Shown here: positions 54,868-61,937 of the stretch, one piece after another
Position numbering within the stretch: position 1 is the first letter of the stretch
Layout: every line of letters starts with the position of its first letter
NCBI GenBank assembly: GCA_913062815.1
Contig: CAJXWZ010000009.1
Location: forward strand, 1-64,000
From: an uncultured Colwellia sp.
GTDB taxonomy: Bacteria > Pseudomonadota > Gammaproteobacteria > Enterobacterales > Alteromonadaceae
Reading direction: 5' to 3'
DNA: 64,000 nt
Position numbers and translations under genes: made by a program
The notes under the pieces: model-generated
Seen by the model: only the letters and a program-made list of their open reading frames with translations
What the model was told of the DNA's origin: nothing
Databases searched by the model: none

Positions 54868-55992
54868 TTATCTTTGTTCTATCGGGGTAACTGTTCTTGG
54901 CTCGCTACCGGTATAATCAGCACTGGGACGTATAATACGGTTATTGCTTCGCTGTTCCATAACATGTGCAGCCCAGCCTGTTAAACGTGAACAGACGAAA
55001 ATAGGGGTAAATAATTTAGTTGGAATACCCATATAGTTATAGGTTGAAGCATGGAAAAAATCAGCATTACAAAATAGCTTTTTCGTGTCCCACATAAACT
55101 CTTCACACGCTACTGAAATATCATAAAGCGAAGTATCACCATTCTCTGCAGCTAACTTTTCTGACCAAGCTTTAATAATGACATTACGAGGATCAGATGT
55201 ACGGTATATTGCATGACCAAAGCCCATGATCTTTTCTTTACGGGCAAGCATGCCGGCCATTTGTTCTTTAGCATCACTAGGCGACTTAAATTTTTGAATC
55301 ATATCCATTGCTGCTTCGTTTGCCCCGCCATGCAGTGGTCCACGTAAAGTACCAATTGCCCCGGTAACACATGAGAACATATCAGATAAGGTTGATGCGC
55401 AAACTCGTGCTGTAAACGTTGAAGCATTAAACTCATGCTCTGCATATAAAATTAATGAAACATCCATAACCCGTTCATGCTGGATTGATGGTGATTCGCC
55501 ACTTAACAAGCGTAAGAAATGTCCAGCCAACGAGCTCTCGTCACTTGTACAGTCAATCTCAACACCTTCATGGCTAAATTTATACCAGTAACACATCATC
55601 GCAGGAAAAGCGGCTAACAAACGATTGGCCGCGTTGTTCTGTTCACTAAAGTCATGTTCTGGCTCGACATTACCTAAAAAAGAGCAACCGGTACGCATAA
55701 CATCCATCGGATGGGCAGATTTAGGTATTAGTTTCAACACTTCTTTTAGTGCTTGCGGGATGTCGCGCATCGCATGTAATTCAGATTTATAAGCACTCAA
55801 CTCACTTGAGTTCGGTAATTCACCATTAAATAATAAATAGGCTACTTCTTCAAAAGTTGCATTTTCAGCTAAATCAGCGACATCATAACCACAGTATGTT
55901 AAACCGCTACCTGATTTACCTACGGTACACAAAGATGTTTCACCTGCACTTTGACCACGTAGACCTGCACCACTTAGTTTCTTTTCTGACAT
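54868..55992 (-). CDS. prpC: 2-methylcitrate synthase
   Basis: It condenses propionyl-CoA and oxaloacetate to 2-methylcitrate. The 374-residue citrate synthase family member has the active-site regions GPLHGGANEAAMDM (catalytic His), GFGHAIYRTSDPR (second His) and the C-terminal RIIRPSADYTG, with Asp in the ADFFHASTYNYMGIP region. The short length without the N-terminal extension of GltA, and its place between prpB and acnD, indicate PrpC. GGAAAG precedes the ATG. Confidence 0.96.
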   Translation of the reverse strand: MSEKKLSGAGLRGQSAGETSLCTVGKSGSGLTYCGYDVADLAENATFEEVAYLLFNGELPNSSELSAYKSELHAMRDIPQALKEVLKLIPKSAHPMDVMRTGCSFLGNVEPEHDFSEQNNAANRLLAAFPAMMCYWYKFSHEGVEIDCTSDESSLAGHFLRLLSGESPSIQHERVMDVSLILYAEHEFNASTFTARVCASTLSDMFSCVTGAIGTLRGPLHGGANEAAMDMIQKFKSPSDAKEQMAGMLARKEKIMGFGHAIYRTSDPRNVIIKAWSEKLAAENGDTSLYDISVACEEFMWDTKKLFCNADFFHASTYNYMGIPTKLFTPIFVCSRLTGWAAHVMEQRSNNRIIRPSADYTGSEPRTVTPIEQR

Positions 55993-56081
55993 AATTCTTT
56001 CCTCAAATTTTTAATATATCTTTGTATGTAGAGATAATAGCTTGCATTAATAATTGTTAGCGCAAGTTCAATTATCGATAA

Positions 56082-56972
56082 TTATTTATTTTTTCCTTCA
56101 GAGAACAACGCATCAAGCTTCTGCTCATAATCGTGATAACCAAGATAATCATATAAGTCCATACGCGTTTGCATGTTATCGATTTCTGCTTTTTGGTCGC
56201 CATCAGTAAGCAATGTCTTATAAACAGACTCAGCCGCTTTATTCATTGCCCTGAAAGCTGATAAGGGATAAAGCACCATGGCGCAACCCCACTCACCAAG
56301 TTGTTCTTTATTCCAAAGCTCTGTTTGGCCAAATTCAGTGATGTTAGCTAATACCGGTACATCTAGCGCTTGGGTAAAAGCACGATAATGTTCTTCTGTT
56401 TTTACGGCTTCCGCAAAAATACCATCCGCACCAGCAGCAACATACGCTTTCGCGCGCTCGAGTGCCGCTTCCAATCCTTCTTGAGCAAAAGCATCGGTAC
56501 GAGCCATAATGAAGAAGTCAGGATCGATTCGAGCATCGACAGCAGCACGAATACGGTCAACCATTTCTTCTGTTGATACAATTTCTTTGTTTGGACGATG
56601 ACCACAACGCTTCTGCGCTACTTGGTCTTCTAAATGGACAGCTGCAGCACCAGCTTTCTCCATATCTCTAATAGTTTTAGCAATATTAAATGCCCCACCC
56701 CAACCTGTATCAATATCTACTAGTAACGGTAAAGACGATGCTGCAGTGATTCTCGCTACATCTGCTATAACATCATTTAACGATGTCATTCCCAAATCGG
56801 GTAAACCGTATGAGGCATTAGCTACACCACCACCTGAAAGATAGATAGCCTGATGTCCTAATTGCTCGGCCATCATGGCACAGTAAGCGTTGATGGTACC
56901 TACAACTTGTAATGGCTGGTTATTTGAAAGTGCTTGTTTAAATTTAGCACCTGCTGACATGGTTAAAGACAT
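56082..56972 (-). CDS. prpB: 2-methylisocitrate lyase
   Basis: It cleaves 2-methylisocitrate to pyruvate and succinate. The 296-residue protein has the ICL/PEPM family active-site loop [12 protein letters not shown] (catalytic Cys), the metal-binding DIDTGWGG and the substrate region [18 protein letters not shown]. The ATG at 56972 is chosen because AGAGGAA lies about seven bases before it, and it matches the usual N-terminus ([10 protein letters not shown]). A longer reading to 57026 would overlap the regulator gene. It is the first structural gene of the operon, 22 bases behind the GntR gene. Confidence 0.96.
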   Translation of the reverse strand: MSLTMSAGAKFKQALSNNQPLQVVGTINAYCAMMAEQLGHQAIYLSGGGVANASYGLPDLGMTSLNDVIADVARITAASSLPLLVDIDTGWGGAFNIAKTIRDMEKAGAAAVHLEDQVAQKRCGHRPNKEIVSTEEMVDRIRAAVDARIDPDFFIMARTDAFAQEGLEAALERAKAYVAAGADGIFAEAVKTEEHYRAFTQALDVPVLANITEFGQTELWNKEQLGEWGCAMVLYPLSAFRAMNKAAESVYKTLLTDGDQKAEIDNMQTRMDLYDYLGYHDYEQKLDALFSEGKNK

Positions 56973-56994
56973 ATTATTTCCTCTATTTAAGTTC

Positions 56995-57678
56995 TTATAA
57001 CGCTTGTTGTGCGATTTTGTTTTCAATATTTTTTCTCGAAGCGGCTATATGCCGGCGCATTAACATTTCTGCCAATTCACCATCTCTATCACATATAGCT
57101 TGAATAATTTGCGAGTGCTCATTGAAAGCACGGCTAGCTCTAGGACTATTCATGCCAAACTGGCACCTGTACATACGAACAAGGTGGTACAATTGACCAC
57201 AAATTAAGTCAATCAACTGCCGGTTATGACTACCTAAAATTATTTTGTAATGAAAGTCTAAATCACCCTCTTCTTGATAATATGCAGTTCCATCTTTTAG
57301 CTCTTGAGTTTGTCCGTGCAACTTAAGCATGGCCTTCATGTCGACAATTTCCTCATCTGACATGTTTTTTGCAGCTTGCCTACAAGCCATTCCTTCCAGT
57401 GCTTCTCGTGTAATATAAAGTTCAAGTAAGCCTTCAATAGTACAGTCAACGACTCGAGAGCCTACATTGGCTTTACGTTCAATTAAGTGACACTTTTCAA
57501 GTCGATTAAGTGCTTCGCGTAAAGTTGAACGGCTGATTTGGTAGCGTTTAGCTAATTCGGGTTCACTTATCTTGCTTCCTGAAGGGATTTCACCTTCTAC
57601 AATAGCGTGCTGCATTTGTTCAAAAACTTTATCGGCCGTTGTTACTGCTGTTTGTTTAGTTGGATTTGCTAGGTGCAT
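56995..57678 (-). CDS. GntR (FadR/FCD type) regulator of the prp operon
   Basis: The 227-residue regulator has an N-terminal winged helix ([20 protein letters not shown], about 42-61) and a C-terminal FCD ligand domain. It is the first gene of the propionate operon. It probably represses its own operon by binding two TTGTCGACAA sites upstream (57735-57744 and 57807-57816). A palindrome of this type is known for the GntR-type propionate regulator of Shewanella and relatives (from memory). The effector is likely a methylcitrate-cycle intermediate (inference). Confidence 0.92.
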   Translation of the reverse strand: MHLANPTKQTAVTTADKVFEQMQHAIVEGEIPSGSKISEPELAKRYQISRSTLREALNRLEKCHLIERKANVGSRVVDCTIEGLLELYITREALEGMACRQAAKNMSDEEIVDMKAMLKLHGQTQELKDGTAYYQEEGDLDFHYKIILGSHNRQLIDLICGQLYHLVRMYRCQFGMNSPRASRAFNEHSQIIQAICDRDGELAEMLMRRHIAASRKNIENKIAQQAL

Positions 57679-57734
57679 AGGAGTGAAGCCTTTCTTCTAT
57701 TCATATCGACTAAATGACATTTTGCCGACAGAAA

Positions 57735-57744
57735 TTGTCGACAA
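57735..57744. promoter_or_regulatory. GntR operator, downstream copy
   Basis: The palindrome TTGTCGACAA, in the wider context AATTGTCGACAAAT (57733-57746), lies about 60 bases upstream of the regulator start and just downstream of the predicted transcription start. An FCD-type GntR protein would block initiation from here. Confidence 0.78.
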
Positions 57745-57762
57745 ATATAAATTAATAAAAGG

Positions 57763-57790
57763 ATAATAGCTGAAAATATAATTTATGCAA
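57763..57790 (-). promoter_or_regulatory. Predicted promoter of the prp operon
   Basis: On the minus strand a -35-like TTGCAT (57785-57790) and a -10 TATTAT (57763-57768) are separated by 16 bases. They lie between the two operators, which fits repression from both sides. Confidence 0.55.
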
Positions 57791-57806
57791 GTAAACTTAA
57801 GTGCCA

Positions 57807-57816
57807 TTGTCGACAA
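57807..57816. promoter_or_regulatory. GntR operator, upstream copy
   Basis: TTGTCGACAA within the perfect 12-base palindrome ATTGTCGACAAT (57806-57817). Its centre lies 72 bases from that of the other copy, and it is upstream of the predicted -35 box. Confidence 0.78.
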
Positions 57817-57851
57817 TAAGGCTTATTGAGGATTTTTCTTAAACACACAAA

Positions 57852-57885
57852 AAAGCCCACGCAATACTAATATTGCGTGGGCTTT
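57852..57885 (-). terminator. Terminator of the tRNA operon
   Basis: Perfect 15-base arms AAAGCCCACGCAATA (57852-57866) and its complement (57871-57885) surround CTAA. The minus strand runs into a T-rich stretch. It lies 38 bases beyond the last tRNA-Glu and also separates it from the prp operon. Confidence 0.9.
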
Positions 57886-57923
57886 CTATATTTCACTTTT
57901 GTACACTAACCAAACAAGGAAAG

Positions 57924-57999
57924 TGGCATCCCTAAGGGGATTCGAACCCCTGTTACCGCCGTGAAAGGGCGGTGTCCTAGGCCTCTAGACGATAGGGAC
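57924..57999 (-). tRNA. tRNA-Glu(UUC), copy 1
   Basis: The minus strand reads GTCCCTATCGTCTAGAGG at its 5' end with anticodon TTC in CCCTTTCACGG, the T-arm GGGGTTCGAATCCCC and an encoded CCA. The first acceptor pair is G1-U72 rather than G1-C72. It is identical in all three copies. Confidence 0.97.
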
Positions 58000-58191
58000 A
58001 CTGAATTAACAACTGTTAATACAAACTATCTACCAAATTGCTTTGGTGATTTAGCTTTTTCTAATCACTAATACTAGTTAACTTTTAGAAAAACTAAAAC
58101 TCTAAACTCTCATTTTAGATAATATCTGTAGCATGAGACAGCTACTTCACTTTTTATGCACAACCATCAATTATGAATAATCAATAGGAAG

Positions 58192-58267
58192 TGGCATCCC
58201 TAAGGGGATTCGAACCCCTGTTACCGCCGTGAAAGGGCGGTGTCCTAGGCCTCTAGACGATAGGGAC
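58192..58267 (-). tRNA. tRNA-Glu(UUC), copy 2
   Basis: Identical in sequence to the other two copies, with anticodon TTC and encoded CCA. It lies 192 bases from copy 1, with a structured spacer on the other side toward copy 3. Confidence 0.97.
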
Positions 58268-58356
58268 ACTAAAACTGGTAAGCGAATAAATTCGCTATTT
58301 TAGTGTTAGGCGAGTGCTGAGCCTGCGAAGCCGAGCGACATTACCCAATACTAAAA
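58268..58356. repeat. Structured tRNA spacer with inverted repeats
   Basis: Between tRNA-Glu copies 2 and 3, ACTAAAA (58268-58274) can pair with TTTTAGT (58298-58304) around the inner hairpin AGCGAAT/ATTCGCT (58281-58287, 58290-58296). TTTTAGT can alternatively pair with ACTAAAA at 58350-58356. The long repeat around 58298-58356 has imperfectly matching arms. Confidence 0.6.
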
Positions 58357-58452
58357 CTAGTAAATAACCAATTCTGAACAGTGCTTATTGTTTTATAAGT
58401 ATAAGCAAACTTATTTTTATTTTTCACCTAGTAAAAGGTAAAAAATAAATAG

Positions 58453-58528
58453 TGGCATCCCTAAGGGGATTCGAACCCCTGTTACCGCCGTGAAAGGGCG
58501 GTGTCCTAGGCCTCTAGACGATAGGGAC
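58453..58528 (-). tRNA. tRNA-Glu(UUC), copy 3
   Basis: Identical to copies 1 and 2, with anticodon TTC and an encoded CCA end. It follows tRNA-Ala at a distance of 84 bases on the same transcript. Confidence 0.97.
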
Positions 58529-58612
58529 ACTAATCTATCGTTGTTTAACTATGCTAGATAGTAATTCTAGACAGTCAAACATAAAATCTCTAGCCACTTA
58601 CTTAAAAATAAG

Positions 58613-58688
58613 TGGTGGAGCTATGCGGGATCGAACCGCAGACCTCTTCGCTGCCAGCGAAGCGCTCTCCCAGCTGAGCTATAGCCCC
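58613..58688 (-). tRNA. tRNA-Ala(GGC)
   Basis: The minus strand reads GGGGCTATAGCTCAGCTGGG, with anticodon GGC in CGCTGGCAGCG and an encoded CCA. The G3-U70 wobble pair that identifies alanine tRNAs is present. It is the first tRNA of the operon. Confidence 0.97.
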
Positions 58689-59134
58689 GCTTGTCTAAAT
58701 CTATTTAATAAAACAAAATTCAAACGGTTATATTTAATAACTGGCCTAATAGCTATCAAATAAGCCCTTAACACTCTACAAAAGAGAAGTAAGGTATTTT
58801 CAATCAGCGTTCTTTTAAAGAATTAAACACTTGCTGAAAACGAGGCGCATTCTAAGCAGCAGCCTTGAAACTGTCAACACTTTTTTTAAAAAAAATGCTA
58901 AAAAACTTCAAAAGCTAACTTGGTTGATTACTAATACAACAACTTGTTTGTTTTTTACCTAACTACTTGTTTGGGTTGTACAAAATATGAACCTTATCAA
59001 ACTATACACGCTATTAGCCTTACCAAAATAATCAAGCACATACTAGCCTACTTTCTTTTTAGTGCAATTACAGGTATTGTTTGCTGATTAAGTACAAACT
59101 ATTAGTAATAACTAATTAGAATTGACACAATATA
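58689..59134. other. Leader of the tRNA operon and spacer to the ybhK homologue
   Basis: No protein gene is seen. The strong tRNA promoter lies at 58849-58877, and its leader of about 150 bases (58689-58842) contains a boxA-like stretch (minus-strand TTCTTTAAAAGAAC). The part from 58878 to 59134 should hold the promoter of the ybhK homologue; no clear site was found. Confidence 0.6.
58849..58877 (-). promoter_or_regulatory. Strong promoter of the tRNA-Ala/Glu operon
   Basis: On the minus strand a perfect -35 TTGACA (58872-58877) and a -10 TAGAAT (58849-58854) are 17 bases apart. They are followed by a GC-rich discriminator (GCGCCTCG), as in rRNA-type promoters under stringent control. An A/T-tract upstream (58881-58899) could serve as an UP element. 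Confidence 0.88.
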
Positions 59135-60040
59135 ATGCAGTTAAATGAATTAAACATTGTTGCCATTGGCGGTGGTCACGGTTTAGGCCGAGTATTATCC
59201 ACCCTCTCTTATATGGGAGACAAGCTAACAGGCATAGTAACAACCACAGATAATGGTGGTTCAACAGGTAAACTGAGAAAGCGTAGCAGTTCAATTGCTT
59301 GGGGCGATTTAAGAAATTGTTTAACTGAGCTTGTAGACAGTGAGTCTATAGGTAACCAATTATTCAATTTCCGTTTTGACGGTAATGATGAACTTGGCGG
59401 TCATAATTTAGGTAATTTAATTTTATATGGCCTAGGCCAAGTTCAATCAAGACCATTAGACTCTATCAAGTTAGTCAGAAGAATGCTTAGAGTAAGAACA
59501 CAAGTACTTCCCATGTCTGAAACACCTACGGACTTAATGGCTTTTTATCCTAAAGGGCGTTGTAGAGTTGGTGAGCTCTCTGTAGATGAAATGTCTATCA
59601 TGCCAAGAAACTTAATGCTTGCACCATTGGTAAAGTCAATTGAGCCCTGTATCAAGGCAATCAACAATGCTGATCTTATCATTTTAGGTCCAGGAAGCTT
59701 CCTAACGAGTATAATACCTCCGCTGTTAATTAGAGATATCAGTAATGCTATTGATAACAGAAAGGGTCACTGTGTATTTATCGATAATGTTGTTGCTGAA
59801 CAAAGTCCAGCAGCAAAACTATCAATAGATGAGAAGTTAGCTTGGATTGAAGAAAACATTGGCTGTCTTCCCATTGATAGCGTAATTAGCCAGGACCCTT
59901 GTAACAAATCAGCAAAGGTCAATGTAATTTGTCGTGATTTGGCTCACAACAAAGTGCCTCATCACCATGACAAGAAAAAACTTATTGCTGCACTTGAGTA
60001 TTGCGTATCAAGTATCGGCATTAATCAGGCAACGGCATAG
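59135..60040 (+). CDS. ybhK: YvcK/YbhK family protein (CofD-like fold)
   Basis: The 301-residue protein has the nucleotide-binding N-terminus VAIGGGHGLGRVLSTLSYMG, TDNGGSTGKLR and ILGPGSFLTSIIPPLL. These are typical of the YvcK/UPF0052 family (gluconeogenesis factor in Bacillus; E. coli YbhK). Members bind UDP-sugars and affect carbon metabolism and cell-envelope growth; the role in gammaproteobacteria is not clear. The ATG at 59135 matches the family start, but no Shine-Dalgarno sequence is visible. It converges on dcd. Confidence 0.92.
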   Translation: MQLNELNIVAIGGGHGLGRVLSTLSYMGDKLTGIVTTTDNGGSTGKLRKRSSSIAWGDLRNCLTELVDSESIGNQLFNFRFDGNDELGGHNLGNLILYGLGQVQSRPLDSIKLVRRMLRVRTQVLPMSETPTDLMAFYPKGRCRVGELSVDEMSIMPRNLMLAPLVKSIEPCIKAINNADLIILGPGSFLTSIIPPLLIRDISNAIDNRKGHCVFIDNVVAEQSPAAKLSIDEKLAWIEENIGCLPIDSVISQDPCNKSAKVNVICRDLAHNKVPHHHDKKKLIAALEYCVSSIGINQATA

Positions 60041-60053
60041 TATTTAATTTGCA

Positions 60054-60644
60054 TTAATTTTTGTCATCTTCACTAATGCGACTAGCAACAGCACCCTTTT
60101 GTCCTTTATATTTTGCGTCTGCACGCTTGTTATATGGTCGAGCAGCACTTGATGACATAGTTTCAAAATTTAGTGCCGCTATTTTCATTTTTGGTCGTAA
60201 AGCCAATGGCAATTTACCCGAATTATAAAATTCTAAAACAATTTGGCCAGACCAACCAGGATCAATGCGATGAGCAGTCACATGCACCATAAGACCAAGT
60301 CTTGCCAAAGATGAACGACCATCTAACCAGCCAACAATATTATCTGGCAAAGTAACCGATTCAAAGGTTACTGCTAACGCTAACTCTCCAGGGTGCAAAA
60401 AGAATGCATCGCCATCTGCAATAACAATCTCATCACTCATCACTGAATTCATCGCTTGTTGCATTTCTTCTTTCGGACCACTCAAATCTATATAAGGGGC
60501 GGTATGATCCTGAAAAACACGGAATTCATTGCCTAAACGGATATCAACACTTACCCCTGAAATCATCGAACTATCTGGTTTAGGAGATATAATTATTTTT
60601 TCATCATCGAGGTATTGCTCGATATCTTTATCACATAGTCTCAT
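60054..60644 (-). CDS. dcd: dCTP deaminase
   Basis: It deaminates dCTP to dUTP, the main source of dUMP for thymidylate in gammaproteobacteria. The 196-residue protein shows the family core [20 protein letters not shown] followed by [17 protein letters not shown] (catalytic Glu) and a Lys/Arg-rich C-terminus ([20 protein letters not shown]). The length equals E. coli Dcd (193) closely. It lies 28 bases behind mrp on the same strand, so both are probably on one transcript. Confidence 0.96.
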   Translation of the reverse strand: MRLCDKDIEQYLDDEKIIISPKPDSSMISGVSVDIRLGNEFRVFQDHTAPYIDLSGPKEEMQQAMNSVMSDEIVIADGDAFFLHPGELALAVTFESVTLPDNIVGWLDGRSSLARLGLMVHVTAHRIDPGWSGQIVLEFYNSGKLPLALRPKMKIAALNFETMSSSAARPYNKRADAKYKGQKGAVASRISEDDKN

Positions 60645-60672
60645 AATTTGTTCTTATTCATTTTCAAAATAG

Positions 60673-61854
60673 CTAGTGAACTATTTCGACTTGAGAGGTT
60701 AACGGACTATTATTATCTAATTGTAAAAATAATTGCCCGGTAATATTACGCGCTATTCTACGGTACAAAGTAGCGATTTCGCCAGCGCTATTTTCAATGA
60801 TGTCTGATTGACCAAAATCTGCATCTTGGCGGATATCAATCTTTAAAGGTAATTGACCTAACAGATGGGTATGTTTAGATTTAGCCATCTCAGCACCACC
60901 AGCTTCACCAAACACATGGCTTTTATGTCCACATTGTTCACAAAGGTGATAACTCATATTTTCAACAATGCCAAGTACAGGAACTTTAACTTTATCAAAC
61001 ATAGCGACACCTTTGGCCGCATCAATTAATGCCATATCTTGCGGTGTAGTGACAATAACAGCGGCTGCCACTGGTACTTTTTGCGCAAGTGTTAATTGTA
61101 TATCGCCTGTTCCAGGAGGCATATCAATTAACAAATAATCCAGCTCGGGCCATGCTGTTTCATTTAATAGTTGATTAAATGCGCCACTCGCCATAGGGCC
61201 ACGCCACACAGTTGCATCATTTTCATTTACCAAAAATCCGATAGACATTGCATGTAAGCCATGTGAAACAAGTGGCATCATCAATTTACCATCATGTGAA
61301 CTAGGTTTGGCATTTTTTAAACCCAGCAATGTTGGGATAGATGGACCATAAATATCAGCATCTAAAATGCCTACTTTGGCACCTTCTGCGATCAAAGCAT
61401 AGGCAAGGTTTACCGTAGTCGTTGATTTACCAACACCACCTTTCCCTGAAGCTACAGCAATTATATTTTTGATGTTACCTGAACTACCTGATAGCGAAAA
61501 ATTTCTTACGCCCTTAATGGCTAAGTCAATTTCTAGATGAACAGCTTGTTGAAGTGTTTTAGATAATGCTTCGGCAATAGCTTCTAGCTCTCCTTTACAA
61601 GGAAATGGCATGCAAAGGTGAATATAGACATCGTCTGATTGTTCTGCCTTGATATCAAAAGAAGCGCAAACAGCTAAGACACCTTGAGGGAAGTTAACGG
61701 AGCGATAAGACGCTAATGCCTCCTCAATAATTTGTTTCTTGTCTAGCAGAGATAATTTATTGGTCTTCGATGAATTTTCCCCTTGGGATATAAATTCGCC
61801 ATCAGCCTTTTGTACTGTTTTAGTCTTAGATTTAGAGAAAATTTTATCAAACAT
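60673..61854 (-). CDS. mrp: Iron-sulfur cluster carrier protein Mrp (ApbC)
   Basis: It is a P-loop ATPase that carries or inserts Fe-S clusters. The 393-residue protein has an N-terminal MIP18-like domain (SYRSVNFPQGVLAVCASFDI), a deviant Walker A in ASGKGGVGKSTTTVN (about 142-156), DADIYGPSIPTLLG and IDMPPGTGDIQLTLAQ. The bridging motif CEQCGHKSHVFG holds the cluster cysteines. It is divergent from metG with an 83-base spacer, as in E. coli. Confidence 0.95.
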   Translation of the reverse strand: MFDKIFSKSKTKTVQKADGEFISQGENSSKTNKLSLLDKKQIIEEALASYRSVNFPQGVLAVCASFDIKAEQSDDVYIHLCMPFPCKGELEAIAEALSKTLQQAVHLEIDLAIKGVRNFSLSGSSGNIKNIIAVASGKGGVGKSTTTVNLAYALIAEGAKVGILDADIYGPSIPTLLGLKNAKPSSHDGKLMMPLVSHGLHAMSIGFLVNENDATVWRGPMASGAFNQLLNETAWPELDYLLIDMPPGTGDIQLTLAQKVPVAAAVIVTTPQDMALIDAAKGVAMFDKVKVPVLGIVENMSYHLCEQCGHKSHVFGEAGGAEMAKSKHTHLLGQLPLKIDIRQDADFGQSDIIENSAGEIATLYRRIARNITGQLFLQLDNNSPLTSQVEIVH

Positions 61855-61871
61855 ATAGTGACATTAATTAT

Positions 61872-61900
61872 TTGAGTATAAACGCTAAATTCTGTACTAT
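61872..61900 (+). promoter_or_regulatory. Predicted metG promoter
   Basis: A -35-like TTGAGT (61872-61877) and a -10 TACTAT (61895-61900) are 17 bases apart, 37 bases upstream of the metG start. Confidence 0.55.
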
Positions 61901-61937
61901 TGCAGCCATTATTACCATCAAAATACACTATTAATTC

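Noticed and set aside
57924-58528. Three 76-base identical repeats with spacers, superficially CRISPR-like
   Set aside because: The repeats are complete tRNA-Glu genes with anticodon and CCA, the spacers differ in length (84-192 bases) and no cas gene is present.
58551-58763. A 70-codon plus-strand open frame covering tRNA-Ala
   Set aside because: It is the antisense translation of tRNA-Ala, a well-known source of false protein calls; the tRNA is certain.
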